Origin: Cyanophora paradoxa | Taxonomy: Eukaryota > Glaucocystophyceae > Cyanophorales > Cyanophoraceae | Reading direction: 5' to 3' | Assembly (NCBI GenBank): GCA_004431415.1 | Contig: QPMI01000040.1 | Location: forward strand, 1-64,000 | DNA length: 64,000 bases | Made by a program: the position numbers and the translations under genes | Shown here: positions 10,270-19,784 of the stretch, one piece after another | Numbering within the stretch: position 1 is the stretch's first letter | Layout of the letters: the number at the start of each line of letters is the position of its first letter | Notes under the pieces: generated by a model | What the model was told of the DNA's origin: nothing | The model's database searches: none | Seen by the model: only the letters and a program-made list of their open reading frames with translations

Positions 10270-10916
10270 AGATCAGGTCAAGGACCTTAGACGCTGGGTG
10301 GTAGAGCAGGCCTCGCGACCGAATCGACAGCGCCAACCCTGGCCGGTGCTAGAGCTGGCCCGGGCAGGGTGGCTAGACACGCATTACAACTCTGGCGGGG
10401 CCCTTTACGTTCGGAGCCACGACGAGGGCAGGATTATCGACGAGTTCAAGCGCATCTGGTTCGCCCTGGGCTCCAAGCTCAGCATACTCTCGACCCTCCC
10501 GGACCACATTCGCATGCAAATCCTCGAGTGGTACGCGAAGGCAAGGGACTCGCAATGGGACGACGTAAATTTGCGCGACCTCTCGCGCTTGCGCTCGGCT
10601 GTGACGGCGTATGTCACAAACTATGATTATCACGTCAAAAAGCCCCAATTCGAAGTTGAGCCAATTCCGATGAATCTGGTACCCCTGGGATGGGAAGAGT
10701 ACCCCGAGTACTCGTGGAACAGGGGCCTCAACCCCCGCGCCAGGCCCTGCCAGCCCGCCCGCCCACCGATAAACGCCCCGCCCCGCGTGACGTCAGACGG
10801 GACATACGCGAATGGGAGGAGTGGAGCAACGACCCGAAGAACTGGCTACCCGGGAGGCGGAGATGCGGAAGCGCGCGAGGCTGATGCCCGGCGACAGGTA
10901 CCCCGACCGCGAGTAG
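10223..10916 (+). pseudogene. Paralogue A of a tandem gene pair, one frameshift
   Basis: The ATG at 10223 (MSDAEEAPRD) begins a helical, Trp-rich protein that stays open to about 10,740. One or two frameshifts then lead to a C-terminal segment (IREWEEWSNDPKNWLPG and then EAEMRKRARL) ending at TAG 10914. It aligns with the next gene over two blocks: a helical block around LSTLPDHIRMQILEWYAK, and the REW...W C-terminal motif. It diverges from the exonuclease gene. No family is recognised. Confidence 0.5.
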
Positions 10917-10950
10917 GGGTACAGGTATAAATTCTCACCGAGCCGCGAGC

Positions 10951-11687
10951 ATGGCGCGAACACGCGAGTCCGACGTGCTGTACAACAACGGCGACCTGGA
11001 CGGGAGATTCGACAGCGGAACGTGGACTTGGAGGATGCGAACGCAGTGCTGGAGGGGAGGCGCACGTCCTCAGGGGCGGCTCGCCGGCGGAGAACTTCAT
11101 GGAGCGCGTGCTCTACCTTGTGCGCTGGATTAGAGACGAATTCCACGACGAGCGAGAGCTCCCGGACAGGGAGATGATCAGGGCCGCGGGCTTGATGGGT
11201 ATGACAGAGAACCCGAGATCGTACCTGAGGCGCGAACGCAGGGATCTGAACGGCGATTGGGCCGACCTGCAAGCGCTGTGGACGGCCTTTGCGAACCGCA
11301 AGAGCCAGATCCTTGCCCTGCCCGCGCAGGTACAGCAGCGTATCATTGATTTCGTAGCCCCCTGGCGCGACGAGTCCCTCCAGCAGCCATTCATGCAACC
11401 ACGCTTCCTCTCCGGGCTCAGGAGCGCGTTCTTCCACTTGGCCGTGAGCAGCGACCGGTATTTCACACCGCAGAGGATCGTTCACGGCGAATTCGGCATA
11501 CCCCCGAGTGGCTGAATTTTGCCACCGTACCCCTTCCCCACCCCGCCTCGAAGGCCCCCCCTCCCCTACCCCCGAGCAGCGTGAGTCACTCAAGCGTCAG
11601 AGGGAGGTACGCGAATGGATGGACGACACCAGCCACTGGGTACAGGGCGAGGCCGAATTACGCAAGTTCGGAAGGTTCGGGCAGTAA
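10951..11687 (+). pseudogene. Paralogue B of a tandem gene pair, frameshifted
   Basis: The ATG at 10951 follows paralogue A by 34 bases. After a frame change near 11,050 a long frame runs from about 11,099 to 11,515. It contains ILALPAQVQQRIIDFVAPW, the counterpart of the helical block in paralogue A. A further shift leads to a tail (REWMDDTSHWVQGEAELRK) that matches the C-terminal motif of A, ending at TAA 11685. The arrangement implies a tandem duplication followed by divergence. Function is unknown. Confidence 0.5.
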
Positions 11688-11689
11688 CA

Positions 11690-13510
11690 GCGGGGGGTAC
11701 AGCATTCAGTTAGAGCCTGAGCATCGTTAGAGGCCGGGAGGCCCCCCGAGGGGTACACCGGCTGTTACTCCCCGCGTCGGTTAGTGCTAGCCCCCCTGTT
11801 AGTGCAGCGTGTACCTGATCGCAATATAACACCCAAACCTCCGCGACGCGTGACTCATGCAACCTCCGAGGGTTAACAATGCATTGACAGCGAAGGGGCA
11901 AGCTCGAGAGCTCAACGCTTCACAAAGGCCCACGTATATAGCTAGAGGCTACCGGTAGCGGGAGCCTAGCGCCGCGGCGCTAGTACCCGCGCTACTACCG
12001 CCGTGACTGCGCCGTGACGCCGCCGTCTACCGGTACTCAGTGATGAGTCTCTAATTTATAATACAAAATAATACTCATTTATATAATTATTATAATAAAC
12101 ATTACTGTAATAGTCCCAGGGCGGCAGTTATCGATAACAATAAAATAACCGGGGGGATACAGGCTACAAACACTCTAAACGCTGCGTAATTCATGCTTAG
12201 CAACGCCTACGTCAAAAAGAAACGATGCGCAGCAAGCTATAAGAGTCGTACAGCATCTTTGGCGTTCCGGCAGGTCGCCCGCCCGCCCGCCCAGCCACGG
12301 GGGTACAGTGGGTACGGCGCCTCCCTCTGGTGAAACCACGGGAATTTAGATGTCTGCATTCTGAAATCCACAATATAATAGCTTAGGCGATGTTCTTATC
12401 CCTTTTCTAACGTTTTCAAGCTGTTCTGTGAGGTGCGGGGGTGCCCTCTCTATGGAGCGTTATTTATAATACGCTAATCGTTATAATAATATTATATAAC
12501 GTTAGTGTAATATTATAATAAAAGAGCGTATTTTGGTCTAATCTGTAATCCCATCACTGCCGGTACTACCGGTACTCGGAATTCGCTAGCGCTAGCGCTC
12601 GCGATCGGAATTCGAACTCGGAACTTTGAGCTCGAGTCGGAAGTTCGGAAAGCTGAGCTCGGCCCCTCCGAAAAGGTCGCGTCACAGGCTCACAGCAGCT
12701 GAGCTAACGTCACTCGCGTGTTCCACTCATCTTGAAGATCTCTTGATTCTCTTCCCTTGAATCACGCCGTTATCAAAGTAGTATCATAGTATGATGGCAT
12801 CATCACGGGCCATTCACGGCGCCCTTAATGCCCTTATGATGGGCCTTATGGCCCTTATCATGGCCCTTAGGATGCCCTTATCGCTGCAATATATTAATGA
12901 GAACAAAATAATAAAATTAGTGTCGAATTAAATTTGCTCATTCATCAAAATTAACGTGGCTCCATTTCTGCTAAACATGTGTTCACGTGCAAGTGAGCGA
13001 GCCGTGTGAATATGTTGACGCATATCGACGTTTCGACTTCGGAGATGATCGACGTTTCGGAATGAAAATTGTTAATTACGCACTATTACTTGTACCCCTG
13101 CTGGCTCCTTGTCAGAGTCCGGATCCTTGATCGAAAGCTTGCTTGCTTGCACGCGCGGCCGCCGGGCGCGCCGCGGCCCCACTGCTTGTCTGGAAGATTC
13201 CCGAAAGCTGAAGTCTCTGCGCCTCTTCACTGCAGCTGCTTCCAGTCGGGTCAAGCTGCTCGCCCTTCGAAGATCTAGATCTAGAACGACGAATTGGTGG
13301 GCGCCCTGCACCTGCAGCTGGATCGGTGCGAGCGCGCGACGTTGACGGCTCTGGGTCTTCTTGAAGCTCGGAAACATCGGCTCCCCCACAAAAACGGTGC
13401 TTTCTGTGCTACTGCTCCTCGTGTGCTGCCCGTAAGCTTGCAATTGGTGCCAGACGCATTGAGCATGCCAAACCCAGGACTCGGCCTCTCTCGATCTGGG
13501 ATCGGCGTCC
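11690..13510. other. Non-coding region with AT-rich islands
   Basis: No supportable gene on either strand. Two strongly AT-rich patches (about 12,050-12,150 and 12,460-12,545) made of TTATAATA-like runs stand out against the GC-rich surroundings. There are also CCGGTA-containing inverted motifs near 11,950-12,040, a run of GCCCTTA(A/T) repeats at 12,820-12,885 and a CGCTAGCG palindrome near 12,590. It separates the viral block from the first intron-bearing gene. Confidence 0.5.
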
Positions 13511-13514
13511 GCGG

Positions 13515-14572
13515 ATGAGCAAAGAGCGCCGGAAGGCGGCGGCGACGACGTCGGCGGCTGCGAGCCCGCCGTGCTCAGAGAGGGGATCGCCGGCGCTGGA
13601 CCCTGATCATGAGCCGTCACCCGTTCAAAGCCCAGGCCATGCATATGGCCGCAAAGAGTCTCTCGCTCCGGTGAGCTCCCCATGCCGCCTTCTCGACCAT
13701 CGACGAGCCACGACGCGGCGCCGTTCGCCGTCTGCGCGTTCCCATGGCCACTTCATGGTCATCTGACCGGTACCGCTCGGCGGACCCGGCAGCTCGCGCT
13801 CCTCCAGCTCCGGGGCATGGGGAAGGGCGAGCTCTGGACGTGCCCCGCGCTGGACAACGCCCACAACCTTGTGAAAGGGGACAACCTTTACAGTGCGCGC
13901 CCTTAGAACCGTACACCTTTTGCCTCTAAACGCTGTTCATCGCTCACTGAGTCAACCCATATTAGTCGTTAATGTTTGTATCTCTGATCACGCTCCCGCC
14001 CGCTCAACTTCTGCGCTCCCATCGCAGTTGTCCTCCCGCGCGCCATCGAACTGGACCCGGATTCGCGGCTTCAGATTCACGTCTCGGGGCTCGATGGGTA
14101 CCCCTGCGAGGCCCGCGTACCCCTCCTCGATGAGCAGTGCGTACCCATCCCTGGCGAAGCCCCTGCGCCCTACCCCCGCGGCTCGTGCACCCGCGCCGCG
14201 GCCGGGGCCCGCCGCCGACCCGGGCCCGGGCCCGGACCGCTTCGCAGCGGGAAATGCGTGGAGCGCATGCCCATCGCGGATCGCCTCCAGTGGTCCCTCT
14301 GCCTCCTCGAGGTGCGTCACCGTACCCCTGCCCGCGGCATCAGGATACCGATTCGCGATCGCCGCGGCGCCCCGCCGGATTCGAACCCGTAAATCTCGCA
14401 GGGGGACGATCTGGACCCCAAATCGGGCGTGAAGAAGAGCCTGAGGCGGGAGATCGGCCCGTTGGAGGCCGACGGGCACGCCGTCCTCGTCCTCTCCATC
14501 CCCTCCTCCATCCTCGACGACTCGTCCCTTCGTGACGCGGTGCGCGCACGCGTGCACGCGTACCCCGCCTGA
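13515..14572 (+). CDS. Four-exon orphan gene, 236 residues
   Basis: Exons 13515-13670, 13793-13892, 14028-14311 and 14402-14572 join in phase through canonical GT-AG introns (donors GTGAGC, GTGCGC, GTGCGT) and give 236 residues with one ATG and one TGA. The N-terminal 50 residues are Ser/Pro/Ala-rich and disordered-looking. The rest is mixed alpha/beta in character (MGKGELWTCPALDNAHNLVK, then LDPDSRLQIHVSGLDGYPCE, then a Gly/Pro-rich loop, then ADGHAVLVLSIPSSILDD). A 43-base stretch starting GTACCCCT at about 14,097 could be an optional extra intron. I do not recognise the family. The complete phasing argues that it is real. Confidence 0.55.
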
Positions 14573-14658
14573 GCTTCTTCCCCTCCCCTCCCCCCACGCC
14601 CTCCTTCCTTTCTTTCCTTCTTTCGTTTGTTCGTTAGTTCTCGATCTCAAGCTTGGTC

Positions 14659-17355
14659 TTATGCGCGGCCAGGTTTGCGTTGTCACGTTCCGGGACTGCG
14701 CCGGCCCCGTCGCCCGGTTCGCGGCGCGGTTCTGCTCACGCGAGCTCAAGAACGGCCCTTCCGGTGCGCATGCGCTCGCGCGGTTAATTAAATTCCAAAG
14801 AAACCGTACCCTTCTAGGTCCTTTCATTCCAGTGTAAGTAAACATAATGCATTGATCGCAGGGGAGCTGGTGAAGGAGGCAGAGCTGAACAGGCTTAAGA
14901 AGCACATCCTGAAGAAGCGCCAAGCCCACAGAGGTGCCCCAGACCTAAAGTACTTTAGATATCGATCTTCAAATATTGATAAATATGTATCCCGATCCCC
15001 AGCCTTTAGTTTCTGCTCTAGATCTGCGCGGATTGCGCATGCTGCAATATATACGTATTAATATTTATCGCGATCGCGCCCAACAGGGATTGCGCACCGA
15101 GCCACGTCGGGCTCGCGAACGGCGGTGGCGGAGGCGGAGGCGGCTCCCGCGTGCTCCGCGCCCCGCCCCATGCCGCCCTTCAGGCGGCTCAGCTTGGCCA
15201 GCGCCGGCGCCGGCGTCAGTGGCCATGGGGGGATCAGTCCGCGGTCGGTCCCGAGCCACGCCCACGTGCAGGGGCCGCCCGAGCTCCGCAAACGTAAGCA
15301 CTGGCTCACATAAGCTTTAAATTTGAGCTTATAGCTTATAATTAAGATATGAAGCAATGGCTCACACTCTTCATGTACTTGCAATTGTGCGCGCAGGGTC
15401 CTTGTCGACCCCCGACCTGGACGCCACGGGATCGCCCCGCGATTGCAGGCCGATGTGCATCTCGCCCCGAGCCCGGCCCGTCGCCATCTCTCCCCGGCCC
15501 GCGCCGTCGCCGCCGGTGCTGCGGCCGTCGCCGCCGGTGCTGCGGCCGTCGCCGCCGGCGCCGGCGTGCACGTGCCCGCCGCCGCCGCCGCCGCGGCCCC
15601 GGCCTCGGCCCCGGAGCTGCACCAGCTGCAAAGGCCGGCCGCCGTGCACCCGATGCAAGCGCATATGCATCTGGGCATGGCACCATGGCCAGGCCCCGTC
15701 CCGGCCGCCCCAGCGCTCGGGCACCCCTTCACGGCCGGCGCTGGCCACGGCCATGGTGAGCGTACCACCCGCCGCCGCCGCCGCCATTTCTTTCTGATCC
15801 TTTTTCGCAGACCGGGTGAAGCTCGAACCGCCGGCCCAGGCATGTTTTGAATTCGCCGCGACCGGACCGCGGCTGGGGATTCATGATCACGTGGCCCATG
15901 CCCATGGCCACGTGCACCCCATGGCCAACACCTGTACATGTCCGCCGGCACCGGTACCCCAACTTCTGGCCCACGCGTACGGCCATGGCCACCATCAGAC
16001 GGCCACCGGTACCCCGCACCCGCCCGGCCCGCCGGCGCCGGCGCCGGCGACGGCGACGGCGACGGCGCCTCCAGCCGATCGCGACTGCTGGTCGGCCCAC
16101 GGCCAAGGCCAGCGGCCCGCCCCCCGGGTCATATGCAGCCTCAGGTGAGCTAGCTTTCAGACTTCTTTGTTGTAACCCGTGGGCCTCCGGCCGCGGCCCG
16201 CCCGCCCCGCGCCGCCGACCGCCGGCGCCGGCGCCGGCGCCGGCAGCCTCTGGGGGACGCCTCCTGATGAGCGGCCGCAGGCACCGGCCACGGTACCGGT
16301 ACCGGTGCCCCCGCAATCCTTCGGCTCAAACCTGGACGCGCGGGCCGCGATCTCGAGCTCCGCTGGCCCGCCCCCGCCTCCGCCAGCGGGCACGGTCCCC
16401 GCGGCCGGCCCTTTCTTCCTCCCGCGCGTCGGATTCCCCCCCGCGGCCGGCGCCGCCCCGGGCCCGCCCCGGGGCGCATGCGCACCCCAGTGCGGGGTAC
16501 ATGCCCATGGCCACGTGCATGGCCATATGCATGGGCTCGCGGCGCCGACGGCGGATCCGAGCGTCCAGTACCCCTCGCCGCCCTCCGACGCGTCGACCGT
16601 TGTCTCTACCCCGCCGCTCAGCCCCCCCGGCCAGCCTTCAATCGACGTGTACCCAGTCCCGTCTTCGGACTGCGCCCCGCGTGCGCCCCGCGCTTTCTCT
16701 TTGCCTCGATGCCGCTAACGCCACACTCTCAATCTTAGCGTCACGTATTACTATCATATCATTCATTTGAAATTCTAGTCTATTCGAAATTCTTAAGCTT
16801 CCGCCGGGCCGGGTTAACGTTCGCAGTCGGTTTTTGATATCGATGTCTTCTTCTGACGAGAGGCCCGGGCCGGCGTCTGACGCGCAGGCTTTGACGGGGG
16901 GCCCGTCCCCGTCCCAACCCAGGACCTCGTCCCCCTCGAGGTACCCCCCCACCACTCCCCCCCCGGGTGCCATCCGATCGCGAGATCTAGCTATATATAT
17001 AGACGCCTTAAAGTTCGCGCATGCGAATCGAACTGATAGGGGCCGAGTTGTCCGGATTGCCTATAGCTCTAACTAGCTATATATAGACCTTCGCCTGCAA
17101 CTGCGCGCACGATCGCGATAGACCTTTCACGATATCGCGATCATGATCATGATCACGACCTGGCCCGGCTCGCGATCGGCCCCCGCGCAGGCGATGTGCA
17201 CTTGGGGACCCGCCCCGGACTTCCCGGACGGCATCGAGATGGCATCAGCAGTGCAGAACGCCGCGCCGCCCCCGTACGCGTGGGCGGCCGGCGGCGGCCT
17301 TGCGGGCCCCGCCACTGCGTCCCCGGCCCAATGGGCCGGGATGCATGCGCAGTGA
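14659..17355 (+). CDS. Unresolved multi-exon gene, His/Pro/Ala-rich protein
   Basis: Several exon-like segments can be seen but not joined with confidence. A basic helical exon lies at about 14,862-14,933 (KEAELNRLKKHILKKRQAH). An Arg/Pro/Ala-rich segment lies at 15,100-15,300. A long low-complexity stretch rich in Ala, Pro, Gly and HG/HAHGH motifs covers 15,400-16,140 with a GTGAGC intron near 15,755-15,811. Ser/Pro-rich exons lie near 16,280-16,720 and 16,840-16,940. A possible last exon ends at TGA 17353-17355 after an Ala/Gly/Pro-rich tail. Low complexity inflates open frames on both strands here. It could be a transcription-factor-like protein, but no DNA-binding domain is recognised. 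Confidence 0.3.
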
Positions 17356-17359
17356 CGGC

Positions 17360-19780
17360 CCCGGGAGTCCGCCTGCACGCTGGGCGGCTGGCCCAAGGCC
17401 AGAAGCCTGGCGGCCGCAACGTTAACGGCGGGGGCCAAGCTCCCGCCGGCGCGCGCGGCCGCGGCGCCCCCCAAATTAATGTAGGATACAAAAAATTAAA
17501 GCGCGTTTTATACTTATCTTCCTCGTTTCGATCGTGCGCATTCGTTCGGTTCTCATGCATTCGAATTTTAAACTATAGCTAGCTATAAAAGCAGGCCAGG
17601 CCTCCGGATCCTCATGATCACTTCGAATCTTCGTATCTATAGTTCGACGTTTGCAGCATAGATAATTGCATTGGTGTAGACGTCGACGCCGCGAGACGGC
17701 ACGTGCACGCTTCGAAATTCTGGAAATTGGCTTTTAAATCATGAAATTCTGATTCGTACGGATACGTACGCGCGCGTGCTGAGAGCCGCCGTGCTCTCGA
17801 GCTCTAGATCTACTTCGTCATTCGATCTTCGAACCAGTATACGTAGATTCTGCGACTATCATATGCATAGAATTTTGCGTTTGTACACATACATTATACA
17901 TGTATCGTATTTCTCGTTAGTACTGTAGCACTGTGTAAGTATGATTGCCGTCGTACGTTGTAGCGTTTTGTCACGCAGTTTGAGACTTCTTGGAGTTAAC
18001 ATTGGCCTGCCGATTCTTAAGTGACAGGCACCTAACGGTTCAAGGCTTCGAGCTTCTGACTATCCCACGGATCTCTAGACGGGCAGTAAAAGAGACTACG
18101 CACACGGACGGGCTCCGTGGTGGTCAGAGTAGCCTGCAGCTGGACCCCGTTATAACCGGCCCCCGGGCCCTGCTGAACAACAGCAGCGGCGCCCTCGGGC
18201 AGAACCGGCGTGGTATAATTACAACCGTGAGAGTCGAGATCCGTGGGATAGTCAGAAGCCTTGAACCGTTAGGTGCCTGTCACTTAAGACGATCGATGAC
18301 CGTCATTCCGTCATCAAATTCTGTAATCGCTACCGTTTATTAAAATATTTTGCATTAGGCTAGCTAGCACTTTCAAGTTTCAAGGCTTGTATACGTAATT
18401 ACAAGTTTACAGAATTTTCGCCGCCTAAACTCCATTCGCGATTTCAATGCACCATGTATACGTAGCTATAGAGTTAATTAGGACTGTCCTGCATCGTGTT
18501 GATTATAACGTAACGTGTTCTTCGATCATGATCATGATCATGAGTCGCCTGACGTCGACTCATCATGATCAGTGAGGCCAGGGCTACCGCAGCCTGGCAG
18601 AGTCGGCGCAGCCTTAAGCTCACTGCTCATGATCATGATCAGCGGCTGTCATGCTCAGTTTCATATGCATCGAATGCCCGGCGGCCATCATGGCATGGCC
18701 ATCGATATCGGTTACGTGATCGCATGCATATGATCATGAAGAGTTCATGTTTAACGGTTCTTGTTTCTTGAGGACATGAAAAAAACTCTTGAACTGGCAC
18801 CCGGCCCGTGACCCGGCTACTCGGCGGCTAGCGCTGCGCTGAGTTTGGCAGCGGATCTCGGAGATCTAGATTCTCGGTGCCAGTTGATGGCAAACTTTGC
18901 CAGCCAGTGCTCAATCGAAGCCAGTCTGCCACAAATGTAACACAATGCAAATTGAGTCGATCAGGTGATGCGGAGTGGGGCCACTGGCACAGTCTGGCAG
19001 GAGATTTTGTGCGGACTGGCAGTCTGGCAGAATCTGACAGTTGACTCTGGCATGCATTGGCATTGGCTGCCGGGCAGTGCCGGCGCCTGCCGCAAGTTCA
19101 CGCACTGTTGATCCCATATATAGTCAAGCATTATAATTACGGAAATTAGGGACAATTACCCTGAACTTCGGAATTCGGTGCTTTTCTGCCACTCAGAAGG
19201 GGCCTTCAGGGGGTACGTGCAGTCCAACTCAGGGGAGTCCGGCGCTCAGTCCCGCGCGCATGCGCAAGTTCAGCTCAACTTCGAATATTAATTCAGCAGC
19301 CGCTGAGCGCAAGGGAATTCGAAGCAGGCAGGCCGCAGGCTGCACAGCTGCACAGCCATATGCATGCTGCATGAGCGCCTTGCATGAGCGGGGGCGGATG
19401 GTCTGAAGCAGCCTCAAGCGCTCGGTGAGCTTCAAACGTGAGACGAGGAGCGGCCGTGAAGCTGGGCCTTCGCAGGCTGAGCAGCACTAGGCCAACTTGC
19501 CGCCCCACAGCCCGGCCTTCAGCATCCTACAGCGCTGAGTCGCTGACCATGAGCCGCTAAGCTTCTGCTGAGGTAGAATCAGATCAGCATACGTGTCCCT
19601 GGGCTGCAGCTGGCGACCGACGTACACAGGCACCGGTTCGACGGATCGTGGCCGCAGCCGGTGCACATGCGCCGCCCCTGCTTGCTCAGCCGTTCCCTGG
19701 TGTGTTCTCGCACTTCTGAAGGGGTGCGGTTGCGCAGCTTCCGACGCCGAGCCTGCGCGGCGTTCCCCCAGGCCCGAACT
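17360..19780. other. Intergenic region with palindromes and a MITE
   Basis: No gene is supported. The region has many TCATGATCATGA-type palindromes (17,130-17,160; 18,525-18,640) and repeated CTGGCAGTCTGGCAG and TGCCAGTT motifs (18,790-19,060). The TTAA-flanked inverted-repeat element at 18,017-18,287 is listed separately. Confidence 0.5.
18017..18287. mobile_element. piggyBac-like MITE with TTAA flanks
   Basis: TTAA at 18017-18020 is followed by GTGACAGGCACCTAACGGTT. The mirror-image sequence ends at 18283 and is followed by TTAA at 18284-18287. The inverted repeats extend about 47 bases on the right arm (18237-18283). The left arm (18021-18074) matches except for a 7-base insertion. The internal 160 bases have no open frame of note. 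Terminal inverted repeats inside a TTAA duplication are the hallmark of the piggyBac superfamily, so this is probably a non-autonomous member. Confidence 0.75.
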
Positions 19781-19784
19781 GATC

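Larger units (their letters stand above)
1..11687. mobile_element. Decayed endogenous virus-like element
   Basis: This block has densely packed, intron-free genes on both strands, unlike the intron-rich genes from 13.5 kb onward. Recognisable members are a herpes-type origin-binding SF2 helicase and a YqaJ exonuclease, a pairing typical of DNA virus and virus-derived element replication and recombination modules. Intergenic gaps are short (about 20 to 100 bases in the first 4.3 kb) and palindromic hairpins follow genes. Nearly all genes carry frameshifts. I saw no capsid, packaging ATPase, integrase or DNA polymerase, so the family is not assigned. The left boundary lies outside the window. 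The right boundary is placed after the last recognisable gene, before an AT-rich non-coding zone. A Polinton-like virus, virophage or fragment of a larger algal virus are all possible. Confidence 0.6.

Noticed and set aside
14376-14402. tRNA-like GGATTCGAACCC near the end of an intron
   Set aside because: No cloverleaf can be built around it. It is intron sequence before the exon at 14,402.
15371-15951. Minus-strand Gly/His/Arg-rich open frames
   Set aside because: They mirror the plus-strand Ala/Pro/His-rich low-complexity region, where plus-strand splice signals are better.
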